The notes under the pieces are model-generated. The model did no database searches, was not told the origin of the DNA, and saw only the letters and a program-made list of their open reading frames with translations. From an uncultured bacterium (GTDB lineage Bacteria > Bacteroidota > Ignavibacteria > Kapaibacteriales > UBA4661), in the NCBI GenBank assembly GCA_937899715.1, contig CALCNX010000034.1, forward strand, positions 1 to 64,000: a stretch of 64,000 bases of DNA, written 5' to 3'. The position numbers and the translations under genes are program-made. Positions 35,298-44,405 of this stretch are shown piece by piece. Numbering within the stretch: position 1 is the first letter of the stretch; the number at the start of each line of letters is the position of its first letter.

Positions 35298-37874
35298 ATG
35301 ACTCGTATCCTCTCCATGTTTCTTGTTTTTCTTGTCTCCGCAACGTTGCTTCATGCGCAGCCCACGGAGGTAATGAATGCTGCAAAGCTCCAAAATTCTC
35401 TCAAAAAGCTGAATATGCTTGGCAGTGTGCTCTATGTGGCAGCGCACCCCGACGATGAAAACACAGCGTTTATTGCGTATTGTGCTAATGAACGTCTCTT
35501 TCGCACAACCTACCTTTCGATGACGCGGGGCGACGGTGGGCAAAATATCATCGGCAGCGAGCAATCGGAATTGCTTGGTATTATTCGCACCCAAGAACTT
35601 CTTGCCGCACGGCGCATGGATGGCGGCGAACAAATGTTCACGCGGGCGCTGGACTTTGGGTATTCCAAGACACCGGAAGAAACCTTCAAAATATGGGGCA
35701 AAGACCGCATCCTTGCTGATGTTGTCTGGGCAATTCGCAAAATGCGTCCCGATGTGATTGTAACGCGCTTCCCGACGACAGGCGAAGGCGGACATGGGCA
35801 TCACACCGCTTCAGCGATTCTTGCCGGAGAAGCATTTACCGCCGCTGGAGACCCGAATCGTTTTCCCGAACAATTAAAATATGTCAAAGTGTGGCAACCG
35901 AAACGCCTTCTCTGGAATGCATGGCTGCCTATTATCGAAGCACGCAAAGCTAATCCTGCCTTGTACCCTTCCCTTGACCTCAGCGCCTACAACCCGCTTC
36001 TGGGCAAGTCCGCCACGGAATTGGCTGCTGAAAGCCGCTCCATGCACAAGAGTCAGGGCTTCGGCGTAAGCGCTCTGCGTGGCGAAACGCTTAATTATTT
36101 TGAATTCTTGGCAGGTGATTCAGCCAAAGGTGATATTTTTTCCGGCGTGGATATGTCGTGGAATCGTATCAAAGGCGGCGCAGAAATTGGAAAATTGTTG
36201 GACGAAGCGAGCAAAAAATTCCAGCCGGAAAATCCTGCCGCTATTCTGCCAATTCTCGTGAAAGCGTATAAAGCCATGAACGATGTGCAGAAATCCACGA
36301 GCGAAGATTATTGGATTCCGCAAAAACGCAAGGAACTTTTGGAAGTGATACGCTCCTGTGCCGGGATGTGGATTGAGGCGATTGCTCAGAATCAACCGCA
36401 GCAAGGCGAGACGGGGTATTCCGGCGTTCCATCAGGTACGGTGCGCATTGCAGCTTCGATTGTCAACCGTTCCAATAGCGCCGTTGTCCTGAAGCGCGTT
36501 TTGTTTCCGTTTGCAGGAGATTCGGTTGTGAATAAAGAACTTCAGCGCGGCAAGTACCAAACTATTACCGTTACCAAGACTATTCCCGCTTCGACACCGC
36601 TTTCGCAACCCTACTGGCTCCAAAGTGCACCGGAAAAAGGAACGTTTACGGTGAATGACCAAACGCTTATCGGGCTGCCGGAGAATAAAGCGGCGTTGGA
36701 AGTGTCGTTTGTAGCGGCTATTGGTGGCGAAGAAATTACGTTTACCGTGCCTGTGTTGCACAGGCGCACCGACCGTGTGCTGGGCGAATTGTATCGTCCA
36801 TTTGCGGTTGTACCGCACGTGGCATTAAACCTTGGTCAGCGCTCGTTTCTTTTTGCGGATTCATCCGGCAAAGAAGTAAGCGTTCTGGTGCAAGCAAATA
36901 CACCGAAAGCCGTTGGCACGGTGCGTTTGCGCTTGCCCGATGGCTGGAAAGTTACGCCGGAACAGGTTTCATTCACCCTTGCCAATAAGGGCGATGAAAT
37001 GCGGGCTGTTTTTAGCGTCAAACCACCTCAAGTGTCGGTGAACCCCGATGAATTCTTGACTGCCGAAGCTACCGTCGGCACGACTTCTACTGTGACCGTG
37101 AGCAAAGGAATGACGACGATTTCTTACACTCATATTCCTGCTCAAACAATCTTTCCAGATGCAAAAGCTCGTCTCGTGCGGGTTGAGCTTCGGAAAACTG
37201 CAAAAAACATTGGCTATATTGACGGAGCAAGTGATGACGTTGCAGAATATCTAAAGCAAGCGGGCTTTGCTGTCACCTTGCTTTCCGATGACGACATTGA
37301 AACTGGGAATTTGTCGCGCTTTGATGCGATTGTGAGCGGTATTCGTGTCTATAACGATAATGCCCGCCCGCGCTTGCGTCAGCAATACCACCGCTTGATG
37401 GATTATGTAGCTCAGGGTGGAACAATGATTGTGCAGTATCAGCTTTCGTCGGGCTTGGTAACTGATAGTATCGGACCATATCCGTTCACTATTTCCCGCG
37501 ACCGTGTTACGGAAGAAGATGCTGCGGTAAAGTTTCTGAAAGCAAATCATCCTGTTTTGACAACGCCAAATGTGATTACAGCGCAAGATTTTGAAGGTTG
37601 GGTGCAGGAGCGCGGTTTGTACTTTGCCAATAAATGGGACGACCGCTACGAAACGATTTTGTCCTGCAACGACGCAGGCGAGCCGGAGAAAAAAGGCGGT
37701 ATGCTGCTTGCACGGCACGGCAAAGGTGCGTTTATCTACACTGGATATGCGTGGTTCCGTCAGCTTCCGGCGGGCGTTCCGGGTGCATATCGATTGTTTG
37801 TTAATTTGCTTCATGCCTCACAAACACTCAATGCAGCAGGAAATCAACCAACAAAAGGTGACCAGAAAAAGTAG
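35298..37874 (+). CDS. Secreted PIG-L/LmbE-family deacetylase
   Basis: The ATG at 35298 begins a signal peptide (MTRILSMFLVFLVSATLLHAQ) and gives 858 aa. The N-terminal third is a PIG-L deacetylase with AAHPDDEN (metal His-Asp-Asp), SMTRGDGGQN and GEGGHGHHTASAIL (third metal His). The long remainder has Ig-like beta regions (about 380-650) and a C-terminal GATase-like fold (DAIVSGIRVYNDNARPRL). This arrangement is common in Bacteroidota exported PIG-L proteins thought to act on GlcNAc-containing glycans. Substrate unknown. Confidence 0.88.
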   Translation: MTRILSMFLVFLVSATLLHAQPTEVMNAAKLQNSLKKLNMLGSVLYVAAHPDDENTAFIAYCANERLFRTTYLSMTRGDGGQNIIGSEQSELLGIIRTQELLAARRMDGGEQMFTRALDFGYSKTPEETFKIWGKDRILADVVWAIRKMRPDVIVTRFPTTGEGGHGHHTASAILAGEAFTAAGDPNRFPEQLKYVKVWQPKRLLWNAWLPIIEARKANPALYPSLDLSAYNPLLGKSATELAAESRSMHKSQGFGVSALRGETLNYFEFLAGDSAKGDIFSGVDMSWNRIKGGAEIGKLLDEASKKFQPENPAAILPILVKAYKAMNDVQKSTSEDYWIPQKRKELLEVIRSCAGMWIEAIAQNQPQQGETGYSGVPSGTVRIAASIVNRSNSAVVLKRVLFPFAGDSVVNKELQRGKYQTITVTKTIPASTPLSQPYWLQSAPEKGTFTVNDQTLIGLPENKAALEVSFVAAIGGEEITFTVPVLHRRTDRVLGELYRPFAVVPHVALNLGQRSFLFADSSGKEVSVLVQANTPKAVGTVRLRLPDGWKVTPEQVSFTLANKGDEMRAVFSVKPPQVSVNPDEFLTAEATVGTTSTVTVSKGMTTISYTHIPAQTIFPDAKARLVRVELRKTAKNIGYIDGASDDVAEYLKQAGFAVTLLSDDDIETGNLSRFDAIVSGIRVYNDNARPRLRQQYHRLMDYVAQGGTMIVQYQLSSGLVTDSIGPYPFTISRDRVTEEDAAVKFLKANHPVLTTPNVITAQDFEGWVQERGLYFANKWDDRYETILSCNDAGEPEKKGGMLLARHGKGAFIYTGYAWFRQLPAGVPGAYRLFVNLLHASQTLNAAGNQPTKGDQKK

Positions 37875-37895
37875 TCAGAACATATAGCTTCGACG

Positions 37896-38723
37896 CTATC
37901 GGAAAGCACGGAGAAGAGCTTCAGCACATTCTTCAAAGGAAACGGTGCGCTGAAGCACTTCTTCTAGCGTCGTGGAGCGCTCGCCAATCGTCCGGCGGAT
38001 TTGCTCGCGTTCCGCGCTGGTGTGCAAATTCAAAACGTCTGCAAGGCGCTCATGTCCTGCACCAAGCAAGATAGAGCCGTGTTGCAAGACAACGTTTCCG
38101 TAAATTTTTTGCGCACTTCCAACGACTTTTTGTGCGCCACGCACGATTTCAAAACGCGCCGAACTAGCAAAACATGGCATTGCAACAGTTCCGCTTTTGT
38201 AATGTGCCCGAAAATCAGGCTGTTTTTTTTCAAAGTCAAGCATTGTTGCGCCTAAAGTATGAAGCCCCCGAAGCAAGAGGATATGCACATCGCGGTAAAT
38301 ATCGTGAGCGCTGCGCTTGGGAGCGGAACTTGTGGTAAGCGGCAGAACAACAGAGTACGTGAGTTCATTGGCATGAACGATTGCCCGTCCGCCCGTCGGA
38401 CGACGGACAATCTCTATTCCCTGCCGCTCGCAAGCTCGCTCATCAATATCACTGCTGCGCTGATGCGCTCCAAGCGAGACTGCGTAAGGTTTCCACGAAT
38501 AAAGGCGGAGCATTGGTTTTGCCTCGCCGGAAGCAAGCGCTAGTGCGCGGTGGTGGTCAATATCCATATTCGTTTGCGGCACATATTCAGGATGCACGAA
38601 AACATCAAGCTCTTCTGCGCTTTTTATGCCAAAGAGGTCGAAGATGTAGCTTTCATTGATGTAGCTTTCGCTCCTTGTTGTTCCTTGCGGCTCTGCTTCA
38701 AAAATGTTTATCATATCTTCCAT
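37896..38723 (-). CDS. Lipoate-protein ligase / octanoyltransferase family protein
   Basis: 275 aa, biotin/lipoate ligase fold: LRLYSWKPYAVSLGAHQ, then RRPTGGRAIVHANELTYSVVLP, the usual lipoyl-AMP/octanoyl binding motif, KSGTVAMPCFASSARFEIV and KVVGSAQKIYGNVVLQHGSILL with the conserved Lys. The Cys in PCFASS is placed like the acyl-carrying Cys of LipM-type octanoyltransferases, so transfer from octanoyl-ACP is possible. An N-terminal 40-residue stretch is extra. Divergent from a small membrane protein. Confidence 0.85.
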   Translation of the reverse strand: MEDMINIFEAEPQGTTRSESYINESYIFDLFGIKSAEELDVFVHPEYVPQTNMDIDHHRALALASGEAKPMLRLYSWKPYAVSLGAHQRSSDIDERACERQGIEIVRRPTGGRAIVHANELTYSVVLPLTTSSAPKRSAHDIYRDVHILLLRGLHTLGATMLDFEKKQPDFRAHYKSGTVAMPCFASSARFEIVRGAQKVVGSAQKIYGNVVLQHGSILLGAGHERLADVLNLHTSAEREQIRRTIGERSTTLEEVLQRTVSFEECAEALLRAFR

Positions 38724-38752
38724 TATTGTTTGTCATTTTCTTCCAAACCGCT

Positions 38753-38959
38753 ATGAATTTCACGTATATCACTGCTCGAATGGCATTTGTTTCCGAACTC
38801 ATCGAAAAAATTTCCCATCTTCCGTTATTTATTCAGGTTGTACTCGCTGTAATTGCAGTTGGTATTGGCTTTGCCATTTTGAAAAAACTTATTAAGGTTG
38901 TTATTTGGCTCGTCATTATCGGGGTAGCAATTATTGCGTACCTTACTTATTTCCGATAG
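38753..38959 (+). CDS. Small two-helix membrane protein
   Basis: 68 aa if started at 38753, or 59 aa from the ATG at 38780; no clear SD for either. Two hydrophobic helices (LFIQVVLAVIAVGIGFAIL and VVIWLVIIGVAIIAYLTYF) are separated by a KKLIK loop, with an acidic amphipathic N-terminus. Real coding is supported by the membrane topology, while the short length leaves doubt. Confidence 0.5.
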   Translation: MNFTYITARMAFVSELIEKISHLPLFIQVVLAVIAVGIGFAILKKLIKVVIWLVIIGVAIIAYLTYFR

Positions 38960-38976
38960 GCTTGGGTCTTCAGACG

Positions 38977-39261
38977 TTAGCGCCGCACGGTGAATTCTGA
39001 AAACTCTCCTGTTGCATCAGAATACTGCGTTCTATGCCGCATAACTTCTGCAAAACGCGGTCCTTCGAGAAGGAGCGCGAGAAATTCATCAAGCACTTCC
39101 CTCTTTCCTTCGGCGACGGTAAGTACATCGCCGTTTGCCAGATTCTGCGTCCAGCCCTTGAGTTGGAGGTGTTCTGCTTGTGCAACGACGAAAGCCCGAT
39201 AGCCCACGCCTTGAACTCTGCCGGAGACACAAATTTCTATACGATGTTCTGCACGCTGCAT
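38977..39261 (-). CDS. acyP: Acylphosphatase
   Basis: 94 aa, the usual family length. Substrate-binding signature GRVQGVGYRAFV with catalytic Arg, and the second motif KGWTQNLANGDV with the catalytic Asn. It hydrolyses acyl phosphates in the cytosol. Convergent with the small membrane protein gene and just downstream of a terminator for the preceding operon. Confidence 0.93.
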   Translation of the reverse strand: MQRAEHRIEICVSGRVQGVGYRAFVVAQAEHLQLKGWTQNLANGDVLTVAEGKREVLDEFLALLLEGPRFAEVMRHRTQYSDATGEFSEFTVRR

Positions 39262-39300
39262 TGAGGATACTCTCGAAGGTCAAAAAAATGAGGATTAAAT

Positions 39301-39330
39301 AAAAAAGGCTTCCAGAAATTTCTGAAAGCC
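39301..39330 (-). terminator. Rho-independent terminator
   Basis: GGCTTCCAGAAA pairs with TTTCTGAAAGCC (one mismatch) and is followed on the minus strand by TTTTTT (plus-strand A run 39301-39306). It closes the run of genes ending with the copper-monooxygenase-like lipoprotein. Confidence 0.78.
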
Positions 39331-39355
39331 CTTGTCAATACTGGGGTTTGCAATG

Positions 39356-40729
39356 TTAGTAATAATAACCGAAAATAAAATTCATCTCATCCGATGAGCG
39401 GAAACCAAAGGTTACGGTTTCGCTGGTATCGTTGTAGTACGTCACGATAGATTTCAAGCCCTCGCCACGCCGAAGTACAATTGGGTTCGCAAAGTTCAGG
39501 AGCGGCGGGTTAAGCCAGTTTGTCGCCGTATAGACAATCTCGCCATCACGCGCTCCACCGACAATTTGCGTGACAAATTTTTTGCCCATGCGGTGCGTAT
39601 GGGAGGTCAGTCCGATAATGTTGACCACACTATCGCGGCTGCTAAAGGTATCCTGTCCGCTTCCAGAGCCGCCTCCGCCAACGCGGAACGTGGTTTCTAC
39701 GACGGTTTCGCGTTTTGGCTGAAGGAAAAGGTTGAAAAAGCCAAGTTGCAAGGGACGAATGAACGTCTTGACACGGTCAGCGGTCGTGGTGTGGATATTG
39801 AAAACAACTTCGCCGCGAATGGTGTCGCGTGTGCCGTTGGTGTAGTGCGAGTTGAAGTCCAGAAGCCAGTTTGCCGGAATACGCATTGCCATTCCTTCGG
39901 GAAACTGAATGGTTTCTGCTTTGAGCTGCGAAGCGATAAGGAACGTGCGACCGGACATTTCGGGGAAGCGCTCGGGAATAAGCTGACCATTGGGCAAATA
40001 CAAATCGCGGATGATATTTGCTTGGGGCATACTGCGTCCTGCTCTTGCGGGGTCATACCCGTACAAGATAAAATGGTGACTGCGGTCGCGCTGAACCATC
40101 TCGAATTTGGTCATAATCAATTCTTGGGTGTTTTGCCGCGCGAAGTAGATTTCGCGCTCGTTCTGCGGTGCTATGCCAAAGGGGTCAAGGCGCATCTGAA
40201 CGCCTTGCGCCGGAGGGGGAAGCGTGAGAATCTCGTTTTGCGAGCGAGTATCTTCCAGAAGTTTTGCATCGGCAACCGTTCCATTTTTTGGCGCTCCCGC
40301 AGCAATCCAGAATTTGATAAAATCAAGTTGCCCTGCGGTGATTGCCCGCGAACCAAGCGGCATCGGGCTTCCGTAGCCGTCGGAAGCGTGTATGTTTGCG
40401 CTGTCTAGCTTGTTGTAAAGGAAACTTTTGTATGGGTCGCCTACCTTCACGCGCAAGAGTTTGTCCGCTTTTGCATTTTGATTTGTTGGTGTCGCACCGA
40501 CAAGATTTTGATATGCCACAGATGGCGATAAATCTAAGCCGCCGGTTGCGTTGCGCGAATCATGACAGCCGCTTGTAGCGCAGTTGGGCGTGAGAACTTT
40601 TTCTTGCAAGAGGGCAAAACTGGAACCTGCTTCAGGCAAATCGTTTGTGCCGCTAATGTTGCACGATGCCAGTATCCATGCGCACACTACAAACGCAAGA
40701 ATATGTAGAGAAGGTAGGAAACGGGGCAT
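39356..40729 (-). CDS. Lipoprotein with haem-c motif and copper-monooxygenase-like domain
   Basis: 457 aa, lipobox ILASC (Cys23). An N-terminal cytochrome-like region has CATSGCHD (CxxxxCH, close to a haem-c motif with one extra residue) and a later Met (SPMPLGSRAITAGQLDFIKFWI) as in small c-type domains of lipoproteins. The C-terminal part resembles the two lobes of copper type II ascorbate-dependent monooxygenases: SHHFILYGYDP, NSHYTNGTRDT, and GLTSHTHRMGKKF, ending DEMNFIFGYYY. These His and Met residues are candidate copper ligands. Periplasmic. The redoxin gene is 37 bases upstream. Confidence 0.72.
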   Translation of the reverse strand: MPRFLPSLHILAFVVCAWILASCNISGTNDLPEAGSSFALLQEKVLTPNCATSGCHDSRNATGGLDLSPSVAYQNLVGATPTNQNAKADKLLRVKVGDPYKSFLYNKLDSANIHASDGYGSPMPLGSRAITAGQLDFIKFWIAAGAPKNGTVADAKLLEDTRSQNEILTLPPPAQGVQMRLDPFGIAPQNEREIYFARQNTQELIMTKFEMVQRDRSHHFILYGYDPARAGRSMPQANIIRDLYLPNGQLIPERFPEMSGRTFLIASQLKAETIQFPEGMAMRIPANWLLDFNSHYTNGTRDTIRGEVVFNIHTTTADRVKTFIRPLQLGFFNLFLQPKRETVVETTFRVGGGGSGSGQDTFSSRDSVVNIIGLTSHTHRMGKKFVTQIVGGARDGEIVYTATNWLNPPLLNFANPIVLRRGEGLKSIVTYYNDTSETVTFGFRSSDEMNFIFGYYY

Positions 40730-40766
40730 AGACGGATGGTAAAAAGGTATGACAAAAGTGAGATTA

Positions 40767-41399
40767 TTAGTGCTTTTGAGCAGATGTTTGGTTATCGGAG
40801 GAATTTTTCATACTAATAGCTTTCATGCTGATAGCTTTCATGCTATCGGTGAGCATATTCCAGTCTTGGAACGGTCGGCGGTCTATGCGTTCAAATCGGA
40901 TATTGCCTGCGGTGTCAATCAAAAACATTCCATGTCGCTCGGTGTTCAGAGTGCGGCGATAGCAGTCAAGTGCTTCCATAGCGGCATGGTCGTTATCAGA
41001 AAAAAGCTCTATGGCAAAAGAGCCGCCCGGCTGAATAAAACTACTATCCAAATTTGGCTTTTCCAGTGCCTCACGGTTGTCTTCCGGCGCGTCATTGCTG
41101 AGTCCTACCACGTTCCAGCCATAACTTTTGAAGCGATAAGCGTGCTGCGAAAGTTGTTTCATGGACATAACACACATCGGGCAGCCAACGCCCAAATAGA
41201 CGGACAAGAGTACAGGTGATTGCTTGTACAGTGCCGAAAGGCGCACTGTGTCACCCTTGACCGTGCGAATAAGTACATCAGGAACACGCTTGTATGCTTG
41301 TGTTGGTGCTTCTTTGGTGCAGCCCCAAGAAAGAATTGCCGCCAGACAAATGATGCCGATAAGCCGCAGGTAGCGCACAAAATCAAGCGATTCAATCAT
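40767..41399 (-). CDS. Redoxin/AhpC-TSA-like lipoprotein
   Basis: 210 aa, lipobox LSWGC (Cys27). Thioredoxin fold with VLLSVYLGVGCPMCVMSMKQL (CPMC, an SCO1/peroxiredoxin-like pair) and later GMFLIDTAGNIRF. The CxxC-type pair near an envelope copper protein suggests a role in copper delivery or thiol redox. The C-terminus carries a 5-residue duplication (SMKAISMKAISMK) from a 15-base tandem repeat at about 40808-40837. Same operon direction as the downstream copper-monooxygenase-like gene. Confidence 0.8.
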   Translation of the reverse strand: MIESLDFVRYLRLIGIICLAAILSWGCTKEAPTQAYKRVPDVLIRTVKGDTVRLSALYKQSPVLLSVYLGVGCPMCVMSMKQLSQHAYRFKSYGWNVVGLSNDAPEDNREALEKPNLDSSFIQPGGSFAIELFSDNDHAAMEALDCYRRTLNTERHGMFLIDTAGNIRFERIDRRPFQDWNMLTDSMKAISMKAISMKNSSDNQTSAQKH

Positions 41400-41423
41400 G
41401 GTAAGTACCTTAATATTGAAGCA

Positions 41424-41810
41424 TCAACATTCAATTTGTGTTCGGAGCATGATTTCTTCCAGCACATTACTTACTCGCAGACATTCGCTCATATCGCCTT
41501 CATAGACCATTGCTTTTCCGGCGTTATGAACTTCCCACGTCAGATCTTCCGCTTTGTCGTAGTTGCATCCAGTGGCTTTGATGATTTGCTCGATGACTTC
41601 ATCGAAGCTGTGCCATTCATCATTAAACAAAATCACACGGCTGCTGAGTTTCGTTACGACTTCTTCGTCCAATTCCGGCAAATCTAATTCCGCCGGAGCA
41701 TTGGAAAATGGTGTGCTGTGCGAAATAGAATGTAGTGTGGAATACGGTGCGATGAGACTGCGTTTGCAAACGTCATCCTCAGTCAAATATGGCGTTTGTG
41801 CGGTATTCAT
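41424..41810 (-). CDS. clpS: ATP-dependent Clp protease adaptor
   Basis: 128 aa from the ATG at 41810. The C-terminal 75 residues match Clp[26 protein letters not shown], then a [21 protein letters not shown] segment with the HxxG and ligand-binding region. The N-terminal 55 residues are extra and low in conservation. ClpS delivers N-degron substrates to ClpAP. No clpA or clpP nearby. Confidence 0.87.
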   Translation of the reverse strand: MNTAQTPYLTEDDVCKRSLIAPYSTLHSISHSTPFSNAPAELDLPELDEEVVTKLSSRVILFNDEWHSFDEVIEQIIKATGCNYDKAEDLTWEVHNAGKAMVYEGDMSECLRVSNVLEEIMLRTQIEC

Positions 41811-41871
41811 GGTATGGTGTTGGAAATTAGACAGTCGTTGGTGAAAAAATATTCGATGAATCGCCCACAAT

Positions 41872-42840
41872 TTACAAAATCTTACGGATTACTTCCTCAA
41901 TCGGCACTTCTTCAATCGTAAGGTCGGCAACCTCATGTGAGTTCAGTATGGATGCCGCAATCGTCGCTATTTCATCGCGTGGCGCTCTAAGTTGTGTCCG
42001 CTCCGGCTGCCATTCGGAAATCGTTCCGAAGCCCTCCAATGCTGATTTCTCAACGCTATGCCGAAAAACGACCGTAATAATTTTTTCATCCACATATTTT
42101 GCCACTAGCTGACGCAAAGCGCCATCGAACATGATTGTTCCGTCATCAATGACGATTACTCGTTCACAAAGTTCTTCAATGTCGCTCATGTAGTGGCTTG
42201 TGAGGATAATTGTGGTTTCGCTGTCGCGGTTGTATTCCTTGATAAAATCACGAACAGATTGTTGTGCAATCACATCCAGCCCTATCGTCGGTTCATCCAA
42301 AAACAGCACTCGTGGTGCATGAAGCAGAGAGCCGATAAGCTCACATTTCATGCGCTCTCCGAGCGAGAGACGGCGCACCTGTACGTGCAGTTTGTCCGTG
42401 ATAGCGAGACGTTCCGCAAGGTCACCAAGACGCTTGCGGTAGTCGGCTTCGGGAATACGATAAATTTCTTTATTCAGCAAAAAAGCATCTGCTGCCGGTA
42501 AATCCCACCAAAGCTGGTTTCGCTGTCCCATCACAATCGCAAAGCGGCGTTTGAACTCGTTTTCGCGCTTCCACGGCATGAAGCCCATCACGTGCGCTTC
42601 GCCGCTTGTGGGCTGGAGTAAGCCGGAGAGCATTTTGAGCGTGGTTGTCTTGCCAGCACCATTTGCACCCAACATTCCGACGAGTTCGCCTTGCGCAATA
42701 TCGAAAGAAATGCTGTCCACAGCTCGGCGATCCTTATATTCACGCTTGAAAAACGACTTCAGCGAACCAGCCAAGCCTTCTTGCTTGACGTGGCTGCGGT
42801 AGATTTTCGTGAGATTGCGAACTTCGATGGAGTTGGGCAT
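41872..42840 (-). CDS. ABC transporter ATPase (COG4586-type exporter)
   Basis: The ATG at 42840 gives 322 aa ([16 protein letters not shown]). Walker [12 protein letters not shown] loop [13 protein letters not shown], signature [12 protein letters not shown], Walker [13 protein letters not shown], and LTSHY H loop. A C-terminal regulatory extension follows. The [13 protein letters not shown] block is typical of COG4586 ATPases that pair with ABC-2 type permeases; no permease gene is adjacent here. Cytosolic, membrane-associated. Confidence 0.88.
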   Translation of the reverse strand: MPNSIEVRNLTKIYRSHVKQEGLAGSLKSFFKREYKDRRAVDSISFDIAQGELVGMLGANGAGKTTTLKMLSGLLQPTSGEAHVMGFMPWKRENEFKRRFAIVMGQRNQLWWDLPAADAFLLNKEIYRIPEADYRKRLGDLAERLAITDKLHVQVRRLSLGERMKCELIGSLLHAPRVLFLDEPTIGLDVIAQQSVRDFIKEYNRDSETTIILTSHYMSDIEELCERVIVIDDGTIMFDGALRQLVAKYVDEKIITVVFRHSVEKSALEGFGTISEWQPERTQLRAPRDEIATIAASILNSHEVADLTIEEVPIEEVIRKIL

Positions 42841-42928
42841 TTTTTCTGTGCTTTCGTAAAGGAACACGGATTTATGGGATTGCAAGATAAAGAGAATGTA
42901 TTCCGAGCGTACTTCTCTACAATCCCTA

Positions 42929-43939
42929 TCACGCATCCAGCAAAATTTCCGTGCGTTCCCGTGCAGAAACGTAGAGCGCATCAATCACGCGCATACGGTG
43001 AACTGCCTCTGCGGGTGTGGAAGCAACCGGAACAAGACCTTGCACCGCGTTGACGAAATGCTGAAGTTCGTTTTGGTACGATTTCTGGTAGAGCGATGTT
43101 TTTGAGCGAGTCGTATCCGGTGATTCGGCGCTGATGAATTCGTTTCCTTTGCGGCGAATGATTTTGAGCGGGTTGATAAAAGCACTACCTTTATCGGCAA
43201 AGAAGTTGCAGTAGTAGAGTTCTTCGGGGCGCTGGAGTGTCCAGCTTGTTTCAAAAATCGCAACTGTGTCATCGGCAAAGTTGAGAAAACCCGTTACGAA
43301 ATCTTCTACATTTTTGGTTTGGTGCTTTTGCATGACGGCTCTCACAGAATGGACTTTGGGGAAGTTCGTGAGCCAAAGCATGAGGTCTATAAGTACAATG
43401 CCCAAATCCAGCATTACGCCGCCGCCGGAGCGGTCTGCCTGAGCAAGCCATTTTTGTTCGCTAGAGCGTTGTTTGAGCCAGCCGGATTTGATGTAGTGAA
43501 ATTTTCCCAATTCGCCACGTTCAATAATGCTTTTAAGTGTGATAGTGTCAGGGCGGAAGCGGTGATTCATTGCCACCATGACTTTTCGTTCGTGGCGTTT
43601 TGCCGTTTCGTCTATCATAGCGGCTTCCTGCCACGAGCGGGCAAGAGGCTTCTCGATGAGAGCGTCTTTGCCTGCTTCAATACATTGCACGGCGACTTCG
43701 TAGTGCGCATCGGTACTCGTGCAGATGTCCACTGCATCAATGCCGTCAATTTTCAAGAGGTCACTGACTTCTTGAGTAATATGAGGAATTTTGTATCTTT
43801 CCGCCAGCAACTTTGCTTTTGATTTATTGCGGTCGCACAAGGCAACAACCTCCACTCCCGGGAGCTTACTCAGAATAGGAAGGTGAATACTTTGCGCAAT
43901 ATTTCCTGCGCCGATAAGGGCTATTCGTACTTTGTTCAT
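42929..43939 (-). CDS. Gfo/Idh/MocA-family oxidoreductase
   Basis: 336 aa from the ATG at 43939. NAD(P)-binding ALIGAGNIAQSIHLP, then VEVVALCDRNKSKAKLLAERY, and the EKPLARS motif with the catalytic Lys. A C-terminal beta-sheet domain includes GGGVMLDLGIVLIDLMLWL. Reduces or oxidises a sugar or polyol; substrate unknown. It is the first gene of the minus-strand run that continues to the ABC ATPase 88 bases on. Confidence 0.9.
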   Translation of the reverse strand: MNKVRIALIGAGNIAQSIHLPILSKLPGVEVVALCDRNKSKAKLLAERYKIPHITQEVSDLLKIDGIDAVDICTSTDAHYEVAVQCIEAGKDALIEKPLARSWQEAAMIDETAKRHERKVMVAMNHRFRPDTITLKSIIERGELGKFHYIKSGWLKQRSSEQKWLAQADRSGGGVMLDLGIVLIDLMLWLTNFPKVHSVRAVMQKHQTKNVEDFVTGFLNFADDTVAIFETSWTLQRPEELYYCNFFADKGSAFINPLKIIRRKGNEFISAESPDTTRSKTSLYQKSYQNELQHFVNAVQGLVPVASTPAEAVHRMRVIDALYVSARERTEILLDA

Positions 43940-44075
43940 AGTCAAAAGCGTTCTTGCATCAAATTGTTTTGGGTTAGACTGCAAAAATAGAGAAAAATCC
44001 TTGTTTGCGCTAGTCCGAACTATTAGATTGCAGTGCTAATTTACCGTTTTTCTTATCCGTTGTTCAATTGCAGCA

Positions 44076-44384
44076 ATGACACTACCCGATGACCCGATAA
44101 TATTGGAGCTTTTGCCGGAATTTGTTTCGGATTGGCTCAAGCAGCTTGATGCAGAATTCAACGAAATTATCGACAAAAAAGACGAACAGCGTCTCTATCG
44201 GCTTGGGCACACGCTGAAAGGCTCGTGCTTGCAGTTCGGTCTGGAAGACCCCGCAAGACTGGGTATTACGCTCATGGAACACTCAAAAGTTCAAAACTGG
44301 GATGCTGCTCGTTCCCTGTATGAGCCAATGCGTGCTTATTTTGTCGAGGCGCAGAAAATGCTTCATGCAAAGGGCTTGAAATAA
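44076..44384 (+). CDS. Hpt-domain phosphotransfer protein
   Basis: 102 aa. Single Hpt four-helix bundle with the phospho-accepting His in RLGHTLKGSCLQFGLED. It relays phosphate between a hybrid histidine kinase and a response regulator. No kinase is adjacent. It is followed after 21 bases by the hexapeptide acyltransferase and may share its promoter. Confidence 0.88.
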   Translation: MTLPDDPIILELLPEFVSDWLKQLDAEFNEIIDKKDEQRLYRLGHTLKGSCLQFGLEDPARLGITLMEHSKVQNWDAARSLYEPMRAYFVEAQKMLHAKGLK

Positions 44385-44405
44385 CCTTTTACTACGGTAA
44401 CATCT

